DNA from: Pseudonocardia sp. C8
Lineage (GTDB): Bacteria > Actinomycetota > Actinomycetes > Mycobacteriales > Pseudonocardiaceae
Length of the DNA stretch: 64,000 nucleotides
Assembly (NCBI RefSeq): GCF_014267175.1
Contig: NZ_JACMTR010000002.1
Coordinates: 1,252,001 to 1,316,000 of the forward strand
Direction: 5' to 3'
Shown here: positions 9,706 through 18,254 of the stretch, in pieces
Layout of the letters: each line of letters opens with the position of its first letter
Numbering within the stretch: the first letter of the stretch is position 1
The notes under the pieces: generated by a model
Database searches by the model: none
What the model saw: the letters and a program-made list of their open reading frames with translations, nothing else
What the model was told of the DNA's origin: nothing
Program-made: the position numbers and the translations under genes

Positions 9706-9988
9706 TCCGGCCTCCTCACAGCCTCCGCGCGTTGCGGGCGCGGGTCGTCGCGGATCGCGCCCGCGCGCCGCCGTCCGGGTGGGCGGGTGACGACCGCCGG
9801 AGGTGCCGCCGGCGCGCCGGGCCTCGTACGGACGGACGGGTGCGCGGGCGACAGTGCCTGCACGAACCAGGGTAGTAGAAGATCGAGATCGCCGCCGCCG
9901 CGCATGTCGATCACCCGGTCGGCCGACGGCCGGGCCGGATCCGGTTACGGTACGTACCGACAGGGCGGACGACGGGTGAACCGGAGCG

Positions 9989-10300
9989 GTGGTGTCGGGG
10001 CTGGTGACGGTGGTGGCGGGGGCCGCCCTGGTGGGGGTGGTCGCCACGGGGGTGCTGCTCGTCCTGGCGCTCCGGCGGATCGCGCGGCTGGAGCGGGCGC
10101 ACAGCGCCCTCAAGTGGGACCTCGTCGCGCTGCGGGCCGAGGCGGGGGCACGGCAGCGCGGGACCGGCGACCCGGCGCCGGCCACCCCGGGCGCGTCCGG
10201 CCACGACCGTCCCTCCGGTCCGGCCCGCCGCCCGACCGGTGCGACCGCCTGGCGGCGCGCCCACCGCCGCACGCACCCCGCGCGCCGTCGCCCGCGCTGA
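9989..10300 (+). CDS. Small single-helix membrane protein, hypothetical
   Basis: 103 residues from GTG 9989 (GTG 9992 also possible) with a CGGAG site very close upstream. Residues about 3-28 form one strongly hydrophobic helix, followed by an amphipathic stretch (RRIARLERAHSALKWDLVAL) and a disordered Arg/Pro-rich tail. No family is recognised. A GGTACGTACC palindrome lies about 30 bases upstream. The composition of the tail resembles out-of-frame high-GC sequence, so only the first half is convincing and the gene may be shorter or spurious. Confidence 0.4.
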   Translation: MVSGLVTVVAGAALVGVVATGVLLVLALRRIARLERAHSALKWDLVALRAEAGARQRGTGDPAPATPGASGHDRPSGPARRPTGATAWRRAHRRTHPARRRPR

Positions 10301-10475
10301 GGGCGTCGCCGGATCGGCCGTGCCGTCCCCGAGCCGCGCCGTGCTGCGCCGCGCGAACCGGTCCGTGCCCGGAACATCCCCGCCGAGACGCGGGCCACGG
10401 CGAAGTGTCGATCGTCGTCGAACCCTGCACTGCATCTCGGCGAGACCGGACCGGACGCGGGACGCCCCGGGACGG

Positions 10476-11849
10476 CTACCGGTGCGGGACCGCCGCACCC
10501 CGGATGGAGGCGTCCAGCACCTGCACCGGGTGCAGCAGCGGGATGTCGCGGAAACCGCCGTCGGGCAGGTACTTCCCGATCTGCAGCAGGCAGCCCGGGT
10601 TGGCCGTGACGACGACGTCCGGGCGCGCCTCCCGGATCTTCCCGGCCTTCCGCTCGCCGAGCTCCGCCGCGGCCTCCGGCTTGATCATGTTGTAGATGCC
10701 GGCCGAACCGCAGCACAGCGCCGCCTCGGCGATGTCGACGAGCTCGAGCTCCGGGATGCTGCGCAGCACCTCCCGCGGCTCGTCCCGGACGCCCTGGGCG
10801 TGCCCGAGGTGGCAGGCGTCGTGGTAGGCGACCCGCCCGCGGACGGGCGTGCGGGGCGCCCGCGGGCCGCCGTCCTCGGACTCGGGCCGCCCGTAGAGCT
10901 CGGCGAGCACCTCGTGCACGTCGCGGCAGGCGGCGGAGAACGCGCGGGCCCGCTCGGCCCACTCCGGGTCGTCGGCGAGCAGGTGGCCGTAGTCCTTCAT
11001 GGACGACCCGCAGCCCGCGACGTTGGTGACGATCGCGTCGACGCCGAGGTTCTCGAAGCGGGCGATGGTGCGCCGGGCCCGGTCCAGCGCGGACTCCTCC
11101 CGCCCGGCGTGCACCTCCAGCGCACCGCAGCACTGCTGGTCGCGGGGCACGAGCACGTCACAGCCCTCGGCGGCGAGCACCCGCACGGTCGCCTCGTTGA
11201 CCCGGTGGAAGAACACGTCCTGCACGCAGCCGGTGAGCAGCGCGACCCGGGCCCGCCGCGGCCCGACGGCCGGGGTGTGCACCGGGAGCCGCGCGAACGC
11301 CTCGCGCACCGACACCGGCGGCAGCAGCGACTCCATCGCGGCCAGCCGCCCGGGAAGCTTCCCGGCGAGCGCGCGGATCGCCGGGACGGTCCGCAGCTTC
11401 TGGTACAGGGCGCCGGGCAGCGCGGCGACCCGCAGCCTGCGCTTGTAGGGGAACAGCGCGAAGATCGCGTCCCGGAACAGGGCGTCCGCCCGGGACCGGG
11501 GCACGTTCCGCTCGATCTGCGGGCGGACGGCTTCCAGCAGCTTGTCGTACTGCACCCCGGACGGGCACGACGTCACGCAGGCCATGCAGCCCAGGCAGTT
11601 GTCGATGTGCTCGGTGAACGGGCCGTCCAGGGAGATGTCCCCCTTCTCGGCCAGGTCCATCAGCAGGATCCGGCCGCGCGGGGAGTCCATCTCCTCGCCC
11701 CACAGCGTGTAGGTCGGGCAGGTGGGCAGGCAGAAGCCGCAGTGCACGCAGTCGTCGAGCAGTTCGCGCTGCGGCGGGTGGACGCCGTCGAACGCGCTCG
11801 GTGCCTGCTGCGGGATCTTCGATTCGGCGGAGCCGGCGGGAGTGGTCAC
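10476..11849 (-). CDS. glcF: Glycolate oxidase iron-sulphur subunit
   Basis: 457 residues from GTG 11849, 7 bases after glcE. Two [4Fe-4S] ferredoxin motifs are intact: Cys34-37-40-44 in CVHCGFCLPTCP and Cys85-88-91-95 in CLGCMACVTSCP. Two CCG domains follow: GCVQDVFFH...QQCCGALEVHAG and HDACHLGHAQG...LCCGSAGIYN. This is the electron-transfer subunit of the GlcDEF complex, passing electrons from glycolate (or D-lactate) to the membrane quinone pool. Last gene of the minus-strand glcD-glcE-glcF operon. Confidence 0.95.
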   Translation of the reverse strand: MTTPAGSAESKIPQQAPSAFDGVHPPQRELLDDCVHCGFCLPTCPTYTLWGEEMDSPRGRILLMDLAEKGDISLDGPFTEHIDNCLGCMACVTSCPSGVQYDKLLEAVRPQIERNVPRSRADALFRDAIFALFPYKRRLRVAALPGALYQKLRTVPAIRALAGKLPGRLAAMESLLPPVSVREAFARLPVHTPAVGPRRARVALLTGCVQDVFFHRVNEATVRVLAAEGCDVLVPRDQQCCGALEVHAGREESALDRARRTIARFENLGVDAIVTNVAGCGSSMKDYGHLLADDPEWAERARAFSAACRDVHEVLAELYGRPESEDGGPRAPRTPVRGRVAYHDACHLGHAQGVRDEPREVLRSIPELELVDIAEAALCCGSAGIYNMIKPEAAAELGERKAGKIREARPDVVVTANPGCLLQIGKYLPDGGFRDIPLLHPVQVLDASIRGAAVPHR

Positions 11850-11856
11850 GCGTGCC

Positions 11857-12981
11857 TCACATCCAGGGGTCGAAGCGGCCGGGGGCGAACCGGGCGTCGG
11901 GGTCGAGCCGCGTCTTGACGGCCCTCAGCAGGGCCAGGGACGAGGGGGCCGGTCCCCAGGCGGGCACCTCCGCCGACGCGGGCCGGTCCCGCAGCACGCT
12001 CGTGCCGCCTGCGGCCGCGACGGTGTCGTGCACCTCGGGGACCGCGGTGGCGGGAACGGTCACGGTGGCGACCCCGGTGGCCAGGCCCGCGGTGACCGCG
12101 GTCGCCGGCAGCCGCCCGATCAGCGGCGCGAGCGTGCGCGGCGCGCACCCGATCCGGACGACCGCGGCGTCGGGCGCGGCGCCGGAGCCGGCGGTCAGTG
12201 CCGCGTGCGCGTCCCAGGCGGCGGCGCCGTCCACCTCGCGGGCGCCGTCGCCGAGCAGCTCGACCAGCCGCGCCACCCGGGCGGGGAGGGTCCGCTCGCC
12301 GCCCTCCAGCCGGACCAGCAGGCGCCCGGGCTCGCCGGAGAGCCACTCGACCGCGATCGGTTCCAGCGGGCTCGCCATCAGCCGCAGCACGTGCTCCGCG
12401 GCCCGGTCCACCGGCCCGTCGACGGCGACGCAGGTGGTCGCCCTCGGCGCCGGGTGCAGCCGCAGCACGACCTCCACCAGCGGGCCGAACGTGCCGTAGG
12501 AGCCGTGCATCAGCTTGGCCACGTCGTACCCCGCCACGTTCTTGATCACGTGGCCACCGCTGCGGACCATCGTGCCGTCGGCGAGCACGGTCGTCGCGCC
12601 GATCACCAGGTCCCGCATGCCGCCGTAGACCAGTGCGGAGGGGCCGGCGTCGGCCGTCGCGACGAGACCACCGACGGTGGCGCCGCGGGCGACCCGGGCC
12701 GCGTCGAGGGCGAGCCGCTGGCCGTGGGCGGCGAGCTCGTCCTGCAGCGCGCGCAGCGGGGTGCCGGCGTGCACCGACACCGTCATGTCCCCGGGGTTGT
12801 GGGCGATCACCCCGGACAGGCCGGACAGGTCGAGGGTGGCGTCGACCCCGGCCGGGCGGCCCGCCCAGTGCCGGGCGGTGCCGGCACCGGTGATCGCGAG
12901 CCGGCCGGGGGTGTCCAGGACGGCGTCGCGGACCTCCTTCGGTGTCGTCGGGCGCAGGGTGGTGGGGGCGGCGCGGGTCAT
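11857..12981 (-). CDS. glcE: Glycolate oxidase FAD-binding subunit
   Basis: 374 residues, starting at ATG 12981. An N-terminal FAD-binding type-4 (PCMH) domain is visible from LAITGAGTARHWAGRP through the GATVGGLVATADAGPS segment and VIKNVAGYDVAKLMHGSYG, typical of GlcE. The protein is shorter than GlcD because it lacks the full catalytic cap. It lies between glcD (37 bases) and glcF (7 bases), completing the three-subunit oxidase. The family name is secure from motif plus context. Confidence 0.93.
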   Translation of the reverse strand: MTRAAPTTLRPTTPKEVRDAVLDTPGRLAITGAGTARHWAGRPAGVDATLDLSGLSGVIAHNPGDMTVSVHAGTPLRALQDELAAHGQRLALDAARVARGATVGGLVATADAGPSALVYGGMRDLVIGATTVLADGTMVRSGGHVIKNVAGYDVAKLMHGSYGTFGPLVEVVLRLHPAPRATTCVAVDGPVDRAAEHVLRLMASPLEPIAVEWLSGEPGRLLVRLEGGERTLPARVARLVELLGDGAREVDGAAAWDAHAALTAGSGAAPDAAVVRIGCAPRTLAPLIGRLPATAVTAGLATGVATVTVPATAVPEVHDTVAAAGGTSVLRDRPASAEVPAWGPAPSSLALLRAVKTRLDPDARFAPGRFDPWM

Positions 12982-13018
12982 GGTTCGGGCCCTTCGTGGC
13001 GCGGTGGGACGGGTCGGG

Positions 13019-14473
13019 CTACAGGCGCTCGATCAGGCCGGCCTCCTCCAGGGGGTGCGGGCGGTAGTGCCCGGGCTTCTCGCCGCACAGCCGCGGTGTG
13101 GGCAGCAGCTTGCCCGGGTTGCAGATCCGGTCCGGGTCGAACGCGGAGCGGAGCCGGTCCATCACGGCGAGGTCCTCCTCACCGAACATCTTCGGCATCG
13201 AGCAGGCCTTGTCGGTGCCGATGCCGTGCTCGCCGGACAGTGAGCCGCCCATCTCGACGCACAGCTCGGCGATCGCCGACGACAGCTCCTCGGCGCGCTC
13301 GGTCTCCCCGGCGGCGGCCGAGAACAGCACCAGCGGGTGCAGGTTGCCGTCGCCGGCGTGGAAGACGTTCGCGACCCGCAGGCCGGCCTCGCTGCCCATC
13401 TGCTCGATCCGCTCGAGCACCTCGGCCAGCCGGGTCCGGGGCACGACGCCGTCCTGCACGATGTAGTCCGGCGAGATCCGGCCGACCGCGGCGAACGCGG
13501 CCTTCCGGCCCCGCCAGATCTTCGCCCGTTCCGCGGGGGAGCCGGCGACGTGCAGCCGGGTGCAGCCGTGCCGGTCGCAGATCTCCTTGACCTGGGCGAA
13601 CTGCTCGTCGCACTCCTCGACGGTGCCGTCGAGCTCGACGACCAGCGCCGCGGGCGTGTCGAGCGAGTACCCGGCGCCGGTGGCGCCCTCGGCGGCCTCG
13701 ATGGCCAGCGCGTCCATCATCTCGACCGCGGCCGGCACGATCCCGGCGGCGACGATGTCCGACACGACCTGACCGCCGGCGGCCACCGACGGGAAGTCCG
13801 CGAGCAGGGTCCGCATGACCTCCGGCGTGCGCAGGAGCCGCACGGTGACCTTCGTGACGACGCCGAGGGTGCCCTCCGAGCCGAGGAACACCCCGCGCAG
13901 GTCCGGGCCCTGCTGCTCGGCGGAGTCCGAGCCCAGGGTGACCAGCGAGCCGTCCGGCAGGACGACCTCCACGGAGAGCACGTGGTTGGTGGTGAAGCCG
14001 TACTTGAGGCAGTGCGCGCCGCCGGAGTTCTCCGCGACGTTCCCGCCGATCGTGCACACCTGCTGCGACGACGGGTCGGGCGCGAAGTAGAGACCGTGCG
14101 GCGCGGCCGCCGCGGTGATCTCCAGGTTGGTCACGCCCGGCTCCAGCACGGCCCGCCGGTTCTCCGGGTCGACCTCGAGCACCCGGTTCAGCCGGTTCAG
14201 CCCGATGACGACGCCGTCCGCCACCGGCAGCGCGCCGCCGGAGAGCCCCGTCCCGGCCCCGCGGGCGACGAACGGGATCCGGTGCCGGGCGCAGATCCGC
14301 ACGCAGCCCGCGACGTCGTCGGCGGTGCGGGGCAGCAGCACGAGCTCGGGGACGACCCGGTTGCCGGTCAGCCCGTCGCACTCGTAGGTGCGGGTACGGA
14401 CCGGGTCGTCGATGACGTCCTGGTCACCCAGCAGGGCCACGAACTCGGCACGGATCGGTGCGTCCAGGGGCAT
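13019..14473 (-). CDS. glcD: Glycolate oxidase catalytic FAD subunit
   Basis: 484 residues from ATG 14473, preceded by GAGGGA. FAD type-4 domain motifs include VARGAGTGLSGGALP and GGNVAENSGGAHCLKYG. The C-terminal FAD-oxidase domain has HAGDGNLHP near residue 374 and GEHGIGTDK near 413, the histidines that coordinate metal and substrate. It oxidises glycolate to glyoxylate; D-lactate is an alternative substrate in this family. First gene of the glcDEF operon, divergent from malate synthase G, which consumes the glyoxylate product. No dedicated regulator gene of the GlcC type is adjacent. Confidence 0.95.
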   Translation of the reverse strand: MPLDAPIRAEFVALLGDQDVIDDPVRTRTYECDGLTGNRVVPELVLLPRTADDVAGCVRICARHRIPFVARGAGTGLSGGALPVADGVVIGLNRLNRVLEVDPENRRAVLEPGVTNLEITAAAAPHGLYFAPDPSSQQVCTIGGNVAENSGGAHCLKYGFTTNHVLSVEVVLPDGSLVTLGSDSAEQQGPDLRGVFLGSEGTLGVVTKVTVRLLRTPEVMRTLLADFPSVAAGGQVVSDIVAAGIVPAAVEMMDALAIEAAEGATGAGYSLDTPAALVVELDGTVEECDEQFAQVKEICDRHGCTRLHVAGSPAERAKIWRGRKAAFAAVGRISPDYIVQDGVVPRTRLAEVLERIEQMGSEAGLRVANVFHAGDGNLHPLVLFSAAAGETERAEELSSAIAELCVEMGGSLSGEHGIGTDKACSMPKMFGEEDLAVMDRLRSAFDPDRICNPGKLLPTPRLCGEKPGHYRPHPLEEAGLIERL

Positions 14474-14638
14474 CGGTGCACTCCCTCTGCTCGGTCTGCG
14501 GCAGCATGACGGCGCTCACGCGAGCCTACGTCGGCTCGACGCCGGGCAGGGTGAGACACTACTTTCATGATGCGGAATAACTAATCCACTGATAGAAAAC
14601 CTCAATCACGGCACCAAACTCAGAGAAGGTGGTCTCAC
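14474..14638. promoter_or_regulatory. Divergent glcD / glcB promoter region, locally AT-rich
   Basis: 165 bases between divergent starts. The portion 14560-14630 is clearly richer in A and T than the surrounding genome, as expected for promoters serving both directions. A GTGAGAC/GTCTCAC inverted pair brackets it (14551-14557 and 14632-14638), and an imperfect inverted element GGAAT-AACT-AATCC lies at about 14574-14587. The malate synthase ribosome site GAAGG is at the end. No known regulator motif is recognised with confidence. Confidence 0.5.
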
Positions 14639-16786
14639 ATGGCCGACAGCTCCGGGCTGCAGGTCGACCCGCACCTGAAGTCGTTCGTCGAGGACGAGCT
14701 CCTGTCCGACGTGGATCTGGCCGCCGAGGACTTCTGGGCGACCCTGGCGAGGTTGCAGGAGCGGTTCGCGCCGAAGATCGCCACGCTGCTGGCGAAGCGT
14801 GACGAGCTCCAGGCCGCCATCGACGCGTGGCACCGGGAGCACGGGCCGGGCTCGGTGGAGGACTACGAGAAGTTCCTCGCCGATCTCGGCTACCTGCTCC
14901 CGGACGCCTCGCCCACGATCGACGTCGACCGGGTCGACCCGGAGATCGCCGAGGTCGCCGGCCCGCAGCTCGTCGTGCCCGCGACCGTCCCGCGCTACGC
15001 GCTCAACGCCGCGAACGCCCGCTGGGGCTCGCTGTTCGACGCCTACTACGGCACCGACGCGCTCCCGCGGGACTACGAGCTCGCCCGCGGCTACGACGAG
15101 CGCCGCGGCGCCCAGGTCATCGCCGGGGCCGACGAGCTGCTCGACGAGCTGTTCCCGCTCGCGCGCGGGTCGCACGGCGACGTCACCGCCTACCGGGCCG
15201 GTACCGACGGGCTCGTCGCGGACACCACGAACGGCACCGTCGGGCTGGCCGACCCCGCGCAGTACGCCGGTTTCCGGCCGATCGACGCCGACGGCCGGGG
15301 CGCGGTGCTGCTCACCCGCAACGGGATGCACCTGGAGATCTCGATCGACCCGACCACGCCGGTCGGGCGGCAGCACCACGCCGGGGTCACCGACATCGTG
15401 CTCGAGGCCGCGATCAGCACGATCATCGACCTGGAGGACTCGGTCGCGACCGTCGACGGCGAGGACAAGACCGTCGGCTACCGCACCTGGCTCGGGCTGC
15501 TGAAGGGCGACCTGACCAGCGAGTTCGAGAAGGGCGGCACGACCGTCACCCGGCGGGTCAACCCGGACCGGACCTACACCGCGCCGGACGGCTCCGAGCT
15601 GACCCTGCCCGGCCGCTCGCTGATGCTGGTCCGCAACTGCGGCCACCACATGACGACCAGCGCCGTGCGGACCGCCGACGGCCAGGAGGTCGCCGAGGGC
15701 GTCCTCGACCTGCTGGTCACGGCCGTCGCCGGGCTGTACGACCTGCAGCACAAGGGCCCGCACACGAACTCGCGGGCCGGCAGCGTCTACATCGTCAAGC
15801 CGAAGCAGCACGGCCCGGAGGAGGTCGCGCTCACCGTCGAGATGTTCGGTGCCGTCGAGGAGGTCCTCGGCCTGGAGCCGAACACCCTCAAGGTCGGCAT
15901 CATGGACGAGGAGAAGCGCACCTCCGTCAACCTCGGCGCCTGCATCGCCGAGGCCGCCCAGCGGGTGATCTTCGTCAACACCGGCTTCCTGGACCGGACC
16001 GGCGACGAGATCCACACCTGCTTCCAGGCCGGCCCGGTGCTGCGCAAGGGCGACATGCGCGGCACCACCTGGCTGCAGACCTACGAGGACCGCAACGTCG
16101 ACGTCGCGCTCGCGGCCGGGTTCTCGCACCGCGCCCAGATCGGCAAGGGCATGTGGGCCAAGCCCGCCGCGATGGCCGAGATGCTCGAGCAGAAGATCGG
16201 TCACCCGCAGGCGGGCGCGAACTGCGCCTGGGTGCCCTCGCCGACCGCGGCCACCCTGCACGCCCTGCACTACCTGCGGGCCGACGTGCACGAGGCGCAG
16301 TCCGGGCTCGGCTCGCGGGGGATCGCCGACCGGCGCGGCCTGCTGGTGCTCCCGCTCGGCGACCCCTCGGCGCTGTCCGCCGAGGAGATCACCCACGAGC
16401 TGGAGACGAACGCGCAGTCGATCCTCGGCTACGTCGTACGCTGGGTCGGGATGGGCATCGGCTGCTCGACCGTGCCCGACCTGGAGGGCGTGGGGCTGAT
16501 GGAGGACCGCGCCACCCTGCGGATCTCCGCCCAGCTGGTCGCGAACTGGATGGCCCACGGCGTGGTCGACGAGCGAGCAGTCCGGGACACGTTCGCCCGG
16601 ATGGCAGCGGTGGTCGACGACCAGAACGCCGGCGAGCCCGGCTACTCGCCCATGGCGAAGGACCTCGAGGGCAGCGAGTCCTTCCAGGCCGCGCTGGAGC
16701 TGGTGTTCACCGGCGCGACCGAGCCCAACGGCTACACCGAGCGGACGCTGACCCGCTGGCGTCAGCGCGCCAAGGCCGGCGCCTGA
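14639..16786 (+). CDS. glcB: Malate synthase G
   Basis: 715 residues, close to the usual 720-730 of isoform G. It condenses glyoxylate with acetyl-CoA to malate. Typical segments are DLEDSVATVDGEDK, the loop MLVRNCGHHMT near residue 330, EEKRTSVNLGACIAEA and FVNTGFLDRTGDEIHT. It is divergent from glcDEF, so glycolate-derived glyoxylate would be assimilated here; it would also serve the glyoxylate shunt if isocitrate lyase exists elsewhere. It is followed by a strong hairpin before the MFS gene. Confidence 0.97.
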   Translation: MADSSGLQVDPHLKSFVEDELLSDVDLAAEDFWATLARLQERFAPKIATLLAKRDELQAAIDAWHREHGPGSVEDYEKFLADLGYLLPDASPTIDVDRVDPEIAEVAGPQLVVPATVPRYALNAANARWGSLFDAYYGTDALPRDYELARGYDERRGAQVIAGADELLDELFPLARGSHGDVTAYRAGTDGLVADTTNGTVGLADPAQYAGFRPIDADGRGAVLLTRNGMHLEISIDPTTPVGRQHHAGVTDIVLEAAISTIIDLEDSVATVDGEDKTVGYRTWLGLLKGDLTSEFEKGGTTVTRRVNPDRTYTAPDGSELTLPGRSLMLVRNCGHHMTTSAVRTADGQEVAEGVLDLLVTAVAGLYDLQHKGPHTNSRAGSVYIVKPKQHGPEEVALTVEMFGAVEEVLGLEPNTLKVGIMDEEKRTSVNLGACIAEAAQRVIFVNTGFLDRTGDEIHTCFQAGPVLRKGDMRGTTWLQTYEDRNVDVALAAGFSHRAQIGKGMWAKPAAMAEMLEQKIGHPQAGANCAWVPSPTAATLHALHYLRADVHEAQSGLGSRGIADRRGLLVLPLGDPSALSAEEITHELETNAQSILGYVVRWVGMGIGCSTVPDLEGVGLMEDRATLRISAQLVANWMAHGVVDERAVRDTFARMAAVVDDQNAGEPGYSPMAKDLEGSESFQAALELVFTGATEPNGYTERTLTRWRQRAKAGA

Positions 16787-16811
16787 CGGCCACCGCGCAA
16801 GAGTCGACGAC

Positions 16812-16842
16812 GACGCCCCCGGAACCCGGTTCCGGGGGCGTC
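16812..16842 (+). terminator. Perfect 15-bp hairpin after malate synthase
   Basis: Arms 16812-16826 and 16828-16842 are perfect reverse complements around one central base, forming a very stable GC-rich stem (core GCCCCCGGAACC). It starts 26 bases after the glcB stop and lies just before the ribosome site of the next gene. There is no U-tract. It likely ends glcB transcription or partly insulates the MFS gene. Confidence 0.75.
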
Positions 16843-16863
16843 CGTCGTGTGGAGGAGGAACGT

Positions 16864-18054
16864 GTGAAGGCCTGGGTCCGCCCGGCGGCGGCGCTGTTCG
16901 GCGTCGGCTTCGGCGCCAACCAGTTCAGCCCGCTGATGGTCATGTACCGCGAGCAGGGGCACTACTCGGCCACGGTGGTCGCCGCGTTCTTCGGCGTCTA
17001 CGTGCTCGGCCTCGCGCCCGGGCTGCTCGTCGGCGGGCCGGCGTCGGACCGCTGGGGCCGGCGGCGGGTGCTGCTCCCGGCCACGGCGCTGGCGATCCCG
17101 GCGAGCCTGGTGCTGGCGCTCGGGGCCGTCGCCGAACCCCTGCTGTACGCCGGGCGGCTGCTGATCGGCGCGAGCATGGGCGTCGCGATGGCCGTGGCGA
17201 CCACCTGGGTCAAGGAGCTGTCCGACGACGGCGGCGGGGCCCGCCGGGCCGCGCTCTCCCTCACCCTCGGCTTCGGTGCCGGTCCGCTGCTCGGCGGCCT
17301 GCTCGCGCAGTACGCGCCCTGGCCGATGGAGCTGCCGTACGCCGTGCACGTCCTGATCATGGTGCCCGTGGTGTGGGGACTGCGGCGGGGCGCGGAGACC
17401 GTGCGGCCGGGCCGCACCCGTCCGCTGTGGCGGGACCTGCGCGTGCCCGCGGCGGCACACCCGCGCTTCCTGAGGCTGGTGGTGCCCGCCGCGCCGTGGG
17501 TGTTCGGTGCGGCCGCGCTGTCCTACGCGGTGCAGCCGGCCCTGCTCACCGGCGCGTCCGGGGCGCACGGCCTGCTCGTCGCCACCGCGATCACCGTGGT
17601 GAGCCTGGCCGTGGGGTTCGCCGCCCAGTCGGCCGCCCGCACGATCGACCGGCGCTCGGCGCACGCGAGCGGCCGGATCGGGCTCGGCCTGGTGATCGCC
17701 GGGACGCTGGTGGCCGCCGGTGTCGCCGCGACGGCGTCGATCCCGCTGGCGTTCGGCGGGGCGGTGCTGCTGGGCGGCGGCTACGGGTTCGTGCTCCTCG
17801 CCGGGCTGCAGGAGGTGCAGCGCATCGCCGACCCGGAACACCTGGCCGGGCTGACCGCGGTCTTCTACTCGATCACCTATGCCGGGTTCCTGCTTCCGGT
17901 GGTGCTGTCGGCGCTGACCCCGCTGGCCGGGTACCCCGTGCTGCTCGTGGCGGTCGCCGCGGTGGAGACGGTGTGCCTGGTGCTGGTGTGGGCCGGGGCG
18001 CGCGGGCTCCGGGACGCGCGCCGGCCGGCGGTGCCGGTGGGCGCCGGTTCGTGA
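16864..18054 (+). CDS. MFS transporter
   Basis: 396 residues from GTG 16864, preceded by GGAGGAGGAA. About twelve hydrophobic segments are visible, with the MFS loop signature GGPASDRWGRRRVLLP after helix 2. Substrate is unknown; it belongs to the drug/metabolite-type MFS group. It follows malate synthase on the same strand but a strong hairpin separates them, so co-regulation is uncertain. There is no adjacent regulator gene. Confidence 0.85.
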   Translation: MKAWVRPAAALFGVGFGANQFSPLMVMYREQGHYSATVVAAFFGVYVLGLAPGLLVGGPASDRWGRRRVLLPATALAIPASLVLALGAVAEPLLYAGRLLIGASMGVAMAVATTWVKELSDDGGGARRAALSLTLGFGAGPLLGGLLAQYAPWPMELPYAVHVLIMVPVVWGLRRGAETVRPGRTRPLWRDLRVPAAAHPRFLRLVVPAAPWVFGAAALSYAVQPALLTGASGAHGLLVATAITVVSLAVGFAAQSAARTIDRRSAHASGRIGLGLVIAGTLVAAGVAATASIPLAFGGAVLLGGGYGFVLLAGLQEVQRIADPEHLAGLTAVFYSITYAGFLLPVVLSALTPLAGYPVLLVAVAAVETVCLVLVWAGARGLRDARRPAVPVGAGS

Positions 18055-18254
18055 CCCGTGCCCGGCGTTCCGGCAAGCCCCTGGACGGGTGAGCCCCGGT
18101 ACGGTGTCGGGCGAAACGTCCGGTTGCGACGATAGGATGGTGCCGGCGTCGTCGCCGTGTCCCGGCCGGTGATCGGCCCGCGACCGCCCTCGCCGCTCCC
18201 CGGACCGCCCCGTGAGGCGAGTGACCAGCCGTCCGAACGACCCCAGGAGGTTCG

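Noticed and set aside
9948..9959. CGGTACGTACCG palindrome as a regulator operator
   Set aside because: A 12-base palindrome alone is too weak, and there is no regulator gene nearby; mentioned only as context for the small gene at 9989.
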